NCBI RefSeq assembly: GCF_011764565.1
Contig: NZ_AP022871.1
Location: 9,052,320 to 9,116,319 of the forward strand
Direction of reading: 5' to 3'
DNA from: Phytohabitans suffuscus
Lineage (GTDB): Bacteria; Actinomycetota; Actinomycetes; Mycobacteriales; Micromonosporaceae
Length of the DNA: 64,000 bases
The notes beneath the pieces were generated by a model, which worked only from the letters and a program-made list of their open reading frames with translations, was not told the origin of the DNA and did not search any database. Below are positions 50,901 to 58,515 of this stretch, piece by piece (within the stretch, counting starts at the first letter, position 1; each line of letters opens with the position of its first letter). The translations under genes and the position numbers were made by a program.

Positions 50901-51120
50901 GCTCCCGTGGCAGCTGCCGCGCACGCTCGACCAGGTGCTGCGGCCGGGCGGCGCCGACGTGCTCGCGGACGCCAACGAGCAGTGGGACCTGCCGTACGAC
51001 CTCGGCGCCACCGCCGCCCAGCGCAACGAGATCCGCGCCCGGATCGACGCGGGGCAGCCGGTGCCGACGAACTACGGCAACCCCCTGTACCCGTTCGGCG
51101 CGGGCCTGACGGCGTTCTGA
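47998..51120 (+). CDS. large secreted GH3 glycosidase with two discoidin (CBM32-like) domains
   Basis: 1040 residues from ATG 47998, with GGAGG 5 nt upstream. Signal in residues 1-40 (ALAATLAVLLAGVLGAIAIS). Two discoidin domains follow (about 43-168 and 190-317), each with TRWSS-F-SDPQWIQVDLG and a terminal LWE-QVFG strand. The copies are strikingly alike, suggesting recent duplication. A fibronectin-like module (about 335-440) is next. The GH3 part starts near 445 (SRVSDLLGRMTLEEKAYQMF), with LATVKHWPGEGAG and GLITTDWLPSGSW, whose Asp is the probable nucleophile, then the C-terminal sandwich with VVLLVMPRPYVI. Likely a polysaccharide-bound exo-glycosidase; specificity unknown. Confidence 0.88.
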   Translation: MSHYSLVRARPRGALAATLAVLLAGVLGAIAISQGRAGAAGPLISQGRPATASSAEGDGLAAPFAVDGDPGTRWSSQFSDPQWIQVDLGQTAAIDQVTLVWEAAYATGFRIETSTNGSTWTQIYATTTGTGGTQTLAVSGSGRYVRMYGTARAIGYGYSLWEFQVFGTIGGAPTTPPTSQPPTSQPPQGGTVISEFKNVTASSFEGGNAPAAALDGRTTTRWSSEFSDPQWIQVDLGGAATITGVTLVWEAAYATAYRIETSTNGTAWTQVYATTAGRGGTERPAVTGTGRYLRLTGTARATGYGYSLWELQVFGSVDTQASTPPMLSGPTRPPGTTGQFQLSAPANGAMVTSTRRPPLSWAAVGGAARYQVWLNISRTDYDFTASGNLIDLYTKVAEPTGTGYTPTWDIADRWTYKWYVVAVNGSGGTVATSNIRQFSLYVPTLETVADGIGIVNGARDLNRNGAIEPYEDWRLPVESRVSDLLGRMTLEEKAYQMFYNAQAFAQSGWHFGPADAADLHANLIRASGTRLGIPFVSAGDTIHGYKTTYPTQSALAAGRNYALDYKLGDMQRREQLEVGTRGVLGPLAEVGTKVLYPRIQEGNGESAEVAAAQVRALVAGLQGGPELNPRSVLATVKHWPGEGAGGEALIVYDGVTIKYHMIPFRAAMEAGAVNIMPGYAGSSYLDPGGPGAGDSAPILAYLRQNLGYTGLITTDWLPSGSWVGAARAGSDVMGGADPGAPGYSMGTFTAGVPAARIDDAVRRVLRLKFQLGVFESPYGDPVNGPYRFHMPQYTALANQAARESTTLLRNNGVLPVRLNAGDNIVVAGPRAADTAACCIWTSYFHQEYGSQTFLDAIRARAARAGVNVYQDSGPSPKLAVVAVGESSYTHATSWVKEQPYLPADQLAVIQNFQRQGIPVVVLLVMPRPYVITEWHELASAVVVTYRGGEEMGPAAAGLLFGDYQPRGKLPWQLPRTLDQVLRPGGADVLADANEQWDLPYDLGATAAQRNEIRARIDAGQPVPTNYGNPLYPFGAGLTAF

Positions 51121-51163
51121 CCGGTGTGGATGGCGGGCGCTCCCGGGCGGGGCGCCCGCCATC

Positions 51164-51169
51164 TACGCT
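51164..51169 (+). promoter_or_regulatory. possible -10 box for leaderless DUF1707 gene
   Basis: TACGCT lies 7 nt before the GTG at 51177. Confidence 0.35.
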
Positions 51170-51176
51170 CGGCGCT

Positions 51177-51638
51177 GTGAGCGAACCTGCCGCGCCGTCC
51201 CCCGGCGCACCCCCGCAGACGCCGGCCGCCCGGCTCGCGTTGCGCGTCGGCACCCCCGAGTTCGCCGCGGCGGAGGCGGCGCTGTCCACGCACTTCGCCG
51301 AGAAGCGCATCGACTCCGCCGAGTTCGAGCGGCGGATGGAGGCGTGCAAGGCGACCACCACCCAGGGCGAGCTGCTGCGCGTCTTCGCCGACCTGCCCGA
51401 GCCCCACCCCGACCTGCCCGGCCTGCCCCCGCCGCTGCCGCTGCGGGTCATCGGCGACAAGGACGACGACCTTCCCGTGTACGGCGCCGCCTGCATCCTC
51501 GCGATCCTGCTCGGCGTGCCGGTCGCGGTGGTCCTGGGCGCGATCTACGACGCGTGGTGGCTGCTGGCGGTGCCGGTGGCGTTCTGCGTGCTGCTGGTCG
51601 CCGGCATCGGCGTCGTCGAACGCCTGCGCCGCCGCTGA
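51177..51638 (+). CDS. DUF1707 domain membrane protein
   Basis: 153 residues from GTG 51177. The DUF1707 module (about residues 22-75) is clear: LALRVGTPEFAAAEAALSTH, FAEKRIDSAEFERRMEACKA, then TTQGELLRVFADLPEPHPDL. It is a SHOCT-like short helical domain common in actinobacteria. Two hydrophobic segments follow (ACILAILLGVPVAVVLGAIY and WWLLAVPVAFCVLLVAGIGV), leaving a short basic tail. No enzymatic role is known; such proteins are often stress-linked. It is followed closely by an M50 peptidase gene on the same strand. Confidence 0.8.
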   Translation: MSEPAAPSPGAPPQTPAARLALRVGTPEFAAAEAALSTHFAEKRIDSAEFERRMEACKATTTQGELLRVFADLPEPHPDLPGLPPPLPLRVIGDKDDDLPVYGAACILAILLGVPVAVVLGAIYDAWWLLAVPVAFCVLLVAGIGVVERLRRR

Positions 51639-51713
51639 ACGGGTGAAACGGCAGGTGGAACGCCTGGAACGCTCGGTCGAGACGATTCCGGCTGGCCCGT
51701 CCGTAGCGTCTGG

Positions 51714-52457
51714 ATGGTGCGGGCCTCCCTCACCCTCGCCGCCCACCCCCTCGCCGGCGAACCCCTCGCGGCGAGCGTCGAGCCGCCGTCGCAGGTGCTG
51801 GTCGTGGCGGCCGGCATCCTGGCGCTGCTGATCACCGTGATCGGCTGGCCACTGCTCACCCACGTCATCGCCATCGCGCACGAGGGCGGCCACGCGACCG
51901 CCGCCTCCGTGTCCGGCGGCCGGGTCGTCGCCGTGCGGTTGGAGCGCAGCGGCAACGGCCGGACCGACTTCGCGGCCGGCAAAGGCCAGAGCACGCTGGC
52001 GTTCATCGGCTCGGCGGGCTACATCGGACCGTCGGTCTTCGGCGTGCTGGGCAGCTTCCTGCTCGTGAAGGGCCAGGTGGAGGCGATCCTCTGGGCCAGC
52101 CTCGTGCTGGTGGGGATCCTGCTGCTCAACGTCGCCAACCCGTTCGGCTGGTTCAGCTCGCTCCTGACCGGCATCGTGCTGTTCCTCGTGGCCCGCTACG
52201 CGCCGGACGCCCCGCAGACGCTGTTCGCCGTGACCTGGGTGTGGTTCCTGCTGTTCGGCGGCTACGGCGACGTCCTCGGCCTGCGCAAGGTACGGCGCGC
52301 GCTACGGGCCGCCAAGAAACGCGACGAGGAGACCGACGCCGGGATCCTCGGAAAGCAGACCTGGGTCCCCGCGCCGATCTGGGTCGCGCTCTTCTGGCTG
52401 GGCGCGGTCGCCGGGCTCCTCCTCGGCGCCGGCATCATGCTCGGCATGGTGGTCTAG
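51714..52457 (+). CDS. M50-family membrane metallopeptidase
   Basis: 247 residues from ATG 51714. A zinc-binding HExxH is present as HEGGH within IAIAHEGGHATAASVSGGRV, just after a membrane span (LVVAAGILALLITVIGWPLL). Several further spans follow (AFIGSAGYIGPSVFGVLGSF, LLVGILLLNVANPFGWFSS). This fits the small actinobacterial M50B-like group, which shares the site-2-protease core but lacks PDZ domains. It could cleave membrane anchors of regulators; no anti-sigma substrate is adjacent. The third zinc ligand, usually Asp in a later helix, may be the DVLGL region and is uncertain. Confidence 0.78.
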   Translation: MVRASLTLAAHPLAGEPLAASVEPPSQVLVVAAGILALLITVIGWPLLTHVIAIAHEGGHATAASVSGGRVVAVRLERSGNGRTDFAAGKGQSTLAFIGSAGYIGPSVFGVLGSFLLVKGQVEAILWASLVLVGILLLNVANPFGWFSSLLTGIVLFLVARYAPDAPQTLFAVTWVWFLLFGGYGDVLGLRKVRRALRAAKKRDEETDAGILGKQTWVPAPIWVALFWLGAVAGLLLGAGIMLGMVV

Positions 52458-52622
52458 ACGATCTGTTCCAGGGGTCGCCGTGGCCGGGTGACGCCGGCTT
52501 GTCCTTTTGGAGATCTGGGCTACCACGACGGACGTCGCGGTAGCTCAAAGCCCTTTGGTTGGCCACCGACCACGGCGATCCCTTGGAATAGATCGTCTAG
52601 AGACGGGGCGTCGGTTTCGGTG

Positions 52623-52670
52623 GATCGTGGTACGGATCCGCCCCTATGGGGGCAGTTTCATACCACGATC
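52623..52670. repeat. dispersed palindromic repeat A, copy 4
   Basis: Shortest stem of the four copies: GATCGTGGTA (52623-52632) / TACCACGATC (52661-52670), with the conserved inner CGCCCCTATGGGGGCAG. Lies 165 bp downstream of the M50 gene. A decayed element C fragment (GGACGTCGCGGTAGCTC) is just upstream near 52530. Confidence 0.8.
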
Positions 52671-52866
52671 TGTTGCCGGGAGCCGCGCGTTCGAGGGCAG
52701 GAGGGCGGCAGTGCCGAGTTCGTCCGGTCTGTTCTCCTCATCAAGGGTGATCGTGGGTCTCAGCGATCCAATGGGGACAGACCGGAAGCCGCCGAGTCGT
52801 TCCCCGAGCTGGCGTCGGGGCTTTCCGCCCGATTCGCCCGCCCGGCGCAGGGCCCAAGGGATCGGT

Positions 52867-52990
52867 TTCGGCTGGTCGTGGAGGTGAGTGGAGGTGAGTG
52901 GAGGTGAGCTGCCCGCACAGGGGCAACCGGCGTCCACGACCAGCTGACCGGCCGAGACAAACCAGGCGATTTCGGCGGCGGCACCGCCGC
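52867..52990 (-). repeat. dispersed repeat B, inverted copy, with 10-bp triplication
   Basis: Arms CTGGTCGTGGA (52872-52882) and TCCACGACCAG (52933-52943). The direct repeat GTGGAGGTGA occurs three times at 52879-52908. On the minus strand it continues CGCCTGGTTTGTCTCGG, as in the other B copies. Confidence 0.7.
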
Positions 52991-53259
52991 ACCGCGCCCC
53001 GGCGGCGACACCCGTCGCACCGCGACCGCGACCCCCGGCAGCGGCAGCGGCACCACCGCACCACGACCACGACCCCGGCAGCGCCCCCGGCAGCGGCACC
53101 ACCGCACCACGACCGCGGCAGCGGCAGCACCGCGACCTCAGCCGCCTCGCCATCCGCTCAACCGCTGACCGCGAAAGCTCCATAGGCCGAGTGGCAATGG
53201 ATCCAGACCACGGCGCCCGCCCGCCCGATGGGCGGGGTCGGGTCGTGTGACGCGCAGGG
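52991..53259. other. low-complexity intergenic DNA
   Basis: Made of CCGCACCACGACC- and GGCAGCGGCA-like units around 52985-53130. No gene recognised on either strand. Confidence 0.5.
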
Positions 53260-53309
53260 CGAGGCCGCGGGAGCAACGGTCCGGACCACCGCGGACATCG
53301 CGGCAGCCC
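53260..53309 (-). repeat. dispersed repeat C, copy 2
   Basis: GAGGCCGCGGGAGCAACGGT then CCGGACCACCGCGGACATCG. It differs from the copy at 61568 at only a few positions. Lies 59 bp downstream of the penicillin acylase stop on the minus strand. Confidence 0.8.
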
Positions 53310-53368
53310 AAAACCTCCAAGAAACAAGCCACCGCCACCCGACCGCGGCAACCCCCGCAAGAGATCGG

Positions 53369-55855
53369 CTAGGTTCTGGGTGGTTTCAGCACGAGGGTGC
53401 CGGTGGCCTCGCGGCGGATGGTCTGCGGGTCCCAGCGCATCGGGAGCAGTTCGCCGCGGCGCCATGGGCCGAACTGGTCGGCGTAGTGCGGGCTGAACGC
53501 GTGCCCTGAGTTGCCGCTCAGCTGTACCCACCGCGAGCCGTCCAGGTCGCCCAGGTCGACCACCATGCGCATGGACGGGACCGCGTCCACCTCGTAGCCG
53601 GCGGCGGCGTCCCAGCCGGTGGCGTTCACGATGGAGGCGCCGCCGGAGACGGGCTCGGGGCCGCGGTTGAACAGCCACTCCACCGGGCCGACGCCGGACT
53701 CGCCGAAGCTCTGGTTGCGCAGCTCGATCGTGTGCAGGTCGCCCCAGCGCCAGTCCGCCGGGTCGTCGCCCAGGCGGTCGGTCAGCTCGGCGGCGGCGTC
53801 GGACAGGGCGGCGGACAGGATCTGGTCCATGGTCTCCACGGCGGGCGTGCCGCGGTCGTCCCACCAGGGCGACGACGGGCTCCCCAGCAGGCCGCGCACG
53901 ACCTCCCACCAGCGGTCGCCGCCGTCCGGCTTGTAGCCGGCGGGCAGCTCGTCGAAGGTGCGCGCGAGCAGGGCCCGCCACACCGCGTTGAAGTACGCGG
54001 CGGGCGCCGAGTCGACCGGCTGCTGGTAGTCCCAGCCGCGCAGCAGGTCGACCGCGGGGGTGGCGGAGGGCACCCGCAGCAGGTGCGGGACCAGCATCGG
54101 GGCGAGGGCGTTGTACCCGTCCATCTGCATCCGGCCCACGTCGTCCACCGTCACCATGCGCCCGGCCGCCTCGACGAGCTGGTTGATGCGCTCGGAGCGG
54201 TAGCCGTACGACCAGTCGTGGGTGAGCAGGTACGGGTAGCCGGAGCCGATCACGGCCTGGTTGGCGGTCACGATGTAGCCCCGCGCGGGGTTGAGCACGC
54301 TGGGCAGCTCGTCGAACGGGATGTAGGAGCGCCAGTCGTACCCGGTGTCCCAGCCCGGCGCCGGCCACCGCCCGTCGCCCTCGCCGCGCACCGGGATGCG
54401 GCCCGGCGCCTGGTAGCCGATGTTGCCGGCGACGTCCGCGTACACCAGGTTCTGCGCGGGCACCTCGAAGAGCGCGGCCGCCGCCCGGAAGCCGGCCCAG
54501 TCGCGGGCCCGGTTGAGCGCGAACAGCGCGTCGATGGTGCGGCCCGGGTCGAGGGCGGTCCAGCGCAGCGCCACCGCGTACCGGCCGCCGGCGTCGCGCA
54601 GCTCGGCCGAGGCGTCGGACAGCAGCGGCCCGTTGCGGCCGGTGCGCACGGTGATGGTCACCGGGCCGCCGCCGGCGACCTTGATGGTCTCGGTGTGCTC
54701 GGCGAGGTCCTGCCAGCCGGCGCCGACCCGCACCCTGTCGCCGGAGACCTCCTCCAGGTAGAGGTCGGTGACGTCCGGGCCGAGGTTGGTGAAGCCCCAC
54801 GCGATCGCGTCGTTGTGGCCGATCACGATGCCCGGCACCCCGGCGAACGTGAAACCGGACAGGTCGAACCCGCATTCGCAGTGCAGCCCCGCCTGGAACC
54901 AGATGCCCGGCATGCTCGGCGACAGGTGCGGGTCGTTGGCGAGCAGCGGCTTGCCGCTGCTCGTGCGGGAGCCGGCGATCACCCACGAGTTGGAGCCGAG
55001 GCCGGTGCCCTGGCGGCCGAGCAGCGCCGGCAGGTCCGCGAGCCCGTCGCGCACCGCGGTCAGCGCCGGCAGCCAGCCGCCTCCGGCGCCACCGGCGTCC
55101 GCGGCCACGAACGCGCCGCCGGTCACCCGCCCGCCGTCGACGATGGGCCGGTTAAGGTCCTGCGGGTACGGCGGGTAGAGCTCGCCGACCTGCTCCCGGG
55201 TGAGCCCGCCGCCGGCCAGGATGGCCCGCTCGATCTCGTCGGTCATGTTGCCGCGCAGGTCCCAGGCCATCGCCTTGAGCCAGGCGAGGCTGTCCACCGG
55301 GCTCCACCGTTCGATGCGGTAGCCGCGGGTGGTGAGGCCGAGCACCGTGTACTCCAGGCTCACGTCGCCGCTGGGCTCGCCGCCGCCGTGCTGGTCGAGC
55401 CAGGCGTTGACGCCGTCCGCGTACGCCTGCAGGAAGCCCCGGCTCTCCTCCGAGATGATCCCCCACTCCCGCTCGGCGACCCGGCGCCAGCCGAGCGTGC
55501 GCAGGAACGTGTCGGTCTCCAGCTGGTCGCGGCCGAACAGCTCGCTGAGCCGCCCGGCGGTCACGTGGCGGCGGAAGTCCATCTCCCAGAAGCGCTCCTG
55601 GGCGTGCACGTACCCCTGGGCGCGGAACAGGTCGGCGGCGGTGCCGGCGTAGATCTGCGGCACCCCGTACGCGTCGCGGTGCACGGTCACCTCGGCGGCG
55701 AGCCCGGGCAGCGTCCGCTCCCCGTCGTACTCGGGGAAGGAGCGGCGCACCGCCCAGACCGCGAGCAGGCCGGCCACGACGGCGAGGGCGGTGAACCCCG
55801 CCAGCACGACGAACGCGACCCGCCGGACGATGCGCCACCGCCGCCTTCCCACCAT
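53369..55855 (-). CDS. penicillin acylase family protein (Ntn hydrolase)
   Basis: 828 residues from ATG 55855. An N-terminal membrane anchor or uncleaved signal (VAFVVLAGFTALAVVAGLLA) is followed by the alpha-chain part: VTVHRDAYGVPQIYAGTAAD, FRAQGYVHAQERFWEMDFRR. The autocleavage site is GTGLGSNSWVIAGSRTSSGK near residue 290, where the second Ser of GSNSW becomes the nucleophile, then PLLANDPHLSPSMPGIW. The beta chain carries VPGIVIGHNDAIAWGFTN and the catalytic Asn region in NLVYADVAGNIGYQAPGRIP. Substrates could be beta-lactams, N-acyl-homoserine lactones or lipopeptides. It follows a MocR-type regulator gene by 44 bp. Confidence 0.9.
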   Translation of the reverse strand: MVGRRRWRIVRRVAFVVLAGFTALAVVAGLLAVWAVRRSFPEYDGERTLPGLAAEVTVHRDAYGVPQIYAGTAADLFRAQGYVHAQERFWEMDFRRHVTAGRLSELFGRDQLETDTFLRTLGWRRVAEREWGIISEESRGFLQAYADGVNAWLDQHGGGEPSGDVSLEYTVLGLTTRGYRIERWSPVDSLAWLKAMAWDLRGNMTDEIERAILAGGGLTREQVGELYPPYPQDLNRPIVDGGRVTGGAFVAADAGGAGGGWLPALTAVRDGLADLPALLGRQGTGLGSNSWVIAGSRTSSGKPLLANDPHLSPSMPGIWFQAGLHCECGFDLSGFTFAGVPGIVIGHNDAIAWGFTNLGPDVTDLYLEEVSGDRVRVGAGWQDLAEHTETIKVAGGGPVTITVRTGRNGPLLSDASAELRDAGGRYAVALRWTALDPGRTIDALFALNRARDWAGFRAAAALFEVPAQNLVYADVAGNIGYQAPGRIPVRGEGDGRWPAPGWDTGYDWRSYIPFDELPSVLNPARGYIVTANQAVIGSGYPYLLTHDWSYGYRSERINQLVEAAGRMVTVDDVGRMQMDGYNALAPMLVPHLLRVPSATPAVDLLRGWDYQQPVDSAPAAYFNAVWRALLARTFDELPAGYKPDGGDRWWEVVRGLLGSPSSPWWDDRGTPAVETMDQILSAALSDAAAELTDRLGDDPADWRWGDLHTIELRNQSFGESGVGPVEWLFNRGPEPVSGGASIVNATGWDAAAGYEVDAVPSMRMVVDLGDLDGSRWVQLSGNSGHAFSPHYADQFGPWRRGELLPMRWDPQTIRREATGTLVLKPPRT

Positions 55856-55899
55856 GGCGCCGCATCCTATGCGGTCGAGCGCGCGCCGTGCGTGGACGG

Positions 55900-57303
55900 T
55901 CACCCGGCGAGCAGGTCGGCGACCGCCGCGATCCCCGCTCGACCGCGCGCTCGCCGAGGTTGCCAAAGCCCATGACGAGCTGTCCGGGGCGGTGGCGCCG
56001 GACGCCCGGAAGGCGCTCATGCCGTACAGCCCGACCGAGCGTTCCCGCGCGGCGGCGACGGCGTCCCGCTCGGGTACGCCGCCGGGCAGGTGGGCCACCG
56101 CGTGGAAGCCGGCCGCCAGCCCGGTCAGCCGTACCCCCGGCGCGTGCCGGGCGAGCGCGCCGGCCAGCGCCCGGCGGCGGGCCGCGTAGAGGCCGCGCAT
56201 CCGGCGCAGGTGCCGGTCGTACCGGCCGGACTCGACGAGGCGGGCGAGCGCGAGCTGGTCGAGCACGGGCGAGCCGCGGTCGCCGCGCCGCTTCTCCCGG
56301 GCGACCGCGGCGGTCAGCCGGGGCGGGCACACCACCCAGCCGAGCCGCATGGCCGGCGCGAGGGACCTGCTGACCGTGCCGAGCAGCACCACCCGGCCGG
56401 GGGCGACGCCCTGGAGCGTGCCGACCGGCTCGCGGTCGTGGCGCAGCTCGGCGTCGTAGTCGTCCTCGACGATCACGGCGTCCCGCCGCGCGGCCCAGGC
56501 GGCCAGCGCGTGCCGGCGCTCGGGGGCGAGCACCACTCCGGTGGGCCACTGGTGGGCGGGCGTGAGCACCACGGCGTCCGCGCCGGTGCGCTCGAGCGCG
56601 CCGACGTCGAGGCCGCGCCCGTCGACCGGTACCGGCACGGTGCGCAACCCCAGCCGGGCGGCGGCCGCGAGCGCCTCCCCCGCGCCGTGGCCGGGATCCT
56701 CGAACGCCACCACGCGCGCGCCCTCGCCGGCCAGGGCCCGCAGGACCAGCCCGAGCCCTTGGGCGAAGCCGGCGCAGACCACGATGTCGGCCGGGTCGGC
56801 GGCGGCGGCCCGCACCCGGCGCAGGTAGCCGGCCAGCACCCGGCGCAGGGTGCGGTCGCCGCGCGGGTCGCCGTAGTGCAGGTCGGCGGCGTCGACCGTG
56901 CGGCAGGCGTCGCGTACCGCCCACACCCAGTCGGCGCGCGGGAAGCCGGCCAGGTCGGGCACCCCCGGGGCGAAGTCGATCTCCGGCCGCGCCTCGGGGT
57001 TCGGCGCCGGGCGGGCCGGCGGGCGCCCTCGGGCGTGGCCGCCACCCGCGTGGCCGAGCCGGACCGGGCGGTGAGGTAGCCCTCGGCGCGCAGCTGGCCG
57101 TAGCAGTCCTGCACCAGGCCGCGCGAGACGCCGAGCTGGCGGGCCAGCTCGCGGGAGGACGGCAGCCGCTGCCCGGCCCGCAGCCGCCCGGCCCGGATCG
57201 CCTCGCGCAACCCGCCTTCGAGCTGCGCGCGCAGCGGCTCCGGCCCGTCCCGGTCCAGCCGCGGCAGCGCCTCCGCTCCCGGACCGGCCCACTCGATCGG
57301 CAC
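55900..57303 (-). pseudogene. MocR/PdxR-family regulator (GntR HTH fused to aminotransferase fold), three frameshifts as sequenced
   Basis: Starts GTG 57303. A GntR winged helix (LRAQLEGGLREAIRAGRLRA, LPSSRELARQLGVSRGLVQD) leads into a fold-type I aminotransferase domain: HYGDPRGDRTLRRVLAGYLR, VLTPAHQWPTGVVL, VIVEDDYDAELRHDREPVGT. The PLP-lysine region reads VLLGTVSRSLAPAMRLGWVV, with Ser-Arg where Lys is usual in the consensus S-K/R. Frames break at 57026-57028, 55986-55989 and 55933-55936. One base added at each gives an uninterrupted protein ending LGERAVERGIAAVADLLAG. Such regulators usually sense PLP or amino-acid adducts. All three breaks are in G/C runs. Confidence 0.75.
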
Positions 57304-57424
57304 GGAACCGGAGCTTAGCGGGGGCCGGCCGCCTCCCGGTCCGCGGTGCGCCGCGCGGCTTCGGGGAGGTGCTGGCCGGGGTGCCCGGTCGGCACCGGCC
57401 GTCCCGGGCACCCGGCCCCGGGCC

Positions 57425-58305
57425 CTAGGCGGACCGCAGGACGTCGTCGAGCCGGCGGGCGAAGGCCGCCGTCTCCATCCCGAACCCGCCGTGGTCGCCG
57501 GGGAACGTCGCGACCGGCACGCCGAGCAGCCCACCCACCGCGTACGCGGCCCGCGCGGGCGGCTCCCCGTCCGAGACGGTGCCGGCCGCCGGCACGATCC
57601 GGGCCGAGCCGGCCTTGAGGGCGTCGCCGTCCGGCGTGTACCGGGCGAACGGCGGCACCTCGAACTCCAGGAAGAACTCGTTGTTGGCCGCGAACCGCCC
57701 GAGCATGGCCGCGGTCTCGGGGTCGAGCTCGGCCGGCGCCTCGCCCCCGCCCGGCACCCGCTCCGCGCCGTCGCCCTCGCCCTCGGCCTCGTCGGTCGGC
57801 GACCCGCTCATCGCCAGCGCCGCGCCGAGCACCTGGCCGGCCGCCGCCGACCCGCCCTCCCGGTACGCGGACTCCACGTCGCGGATCACGTCCCGCCAGT
57901 GGTCCCGCTCCGGCAGCAGCTCGAACAGGGGCGGCTCGTGCGCGACGAGCACCCGCACCAGCTCCGGGTGGCGGGCGGCCAGCTCCAGGCCGATGATCGC
58001 CCCGAGCTGTTGCCGAATACGTATGCGGGCTCCGCCTCCGTGGCCCCGGCCGCGACCAGCAGCCGGTACGCGTCGTCCCCGTGCTCCTCGATGCTCTGCG
58101 GGCCGGGCGCGCCGTCGAGCGGGCTGCGCGAGTTGCCCCGTCGGTCGTACGTCACCACCGTGTACCGGTCGGCCAGCTCCCCAGCCAGCGGCCCGAACGC
58201 CGCCGCGTCGTACACGCCGCCGCAGATCAGCAGCAGGACCGGCCCGGCGCCCCGCACCTCGTAGTGCAGCGTCGCCCCCGGCACGGCGAGTGTCTTCGTC
58301 TCCAT
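57425..58305 (-). pseudogene. alpha/beta hydrolase, frameshifted as sequenced
   Basis: Starts ATG 58305, with AAGGAG upstream. LTAVPGATLHYEVRGAG-like opening, GPVLLLICGG, VVTYDRRGNSRS, then the nucleophile elbow YVFGNSSG (Ser). The frame breaks at the C-run 58000-58003. One added base gives GAIIGLELAARHPELVRVLV and continues to the catalytic His region ATFPGDHGGFGMETAAF and the stop at 57425. An acidic Gly/Glu-rich insertion (EGEGDGAERVPGGGEAP) lies in the cap. Probably an esterase or peroxidase-like hydrolase; substrate unknown. Confidence 0.75.
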
Positions 58306-58515
58306 CGCTCACTCCTTCGTTGGACAGTGGATCCGGAAATGGGGTCGGAGCGGCGGACCCATTCTCGACACCCGGCGGCCACGGCTCTGCGATACGCCCA
58401 CCGGAACACACCCTTCGCCGCTGTTGGGCCCCGTTCGGGCGATAGTTGTCCGGATGTGAACATCGCTAGAGTGGACGCTTCCAAACACGCGGCGTAGCCA
58501 CCTGGAAGGCGTGCC

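Noticed and set aside
47818..51162. A 1114-codon minus-strand open frame antisense to the GH3 gene
   Set aside because: GC-rich shadow frame with Arg/Val/His-rich composition and no motifs; the plus strand encodes a full secreted GH3 enzyme.
53369..57292. One 1307-residue protein fusing a MocR regulator to penicillin acylase
   Set aside because: The join arises because frame errors in the regulator gene remove its stop; the acylase has its own start and membrane anchor at 55855, and the repaired regulator stops at 55900.
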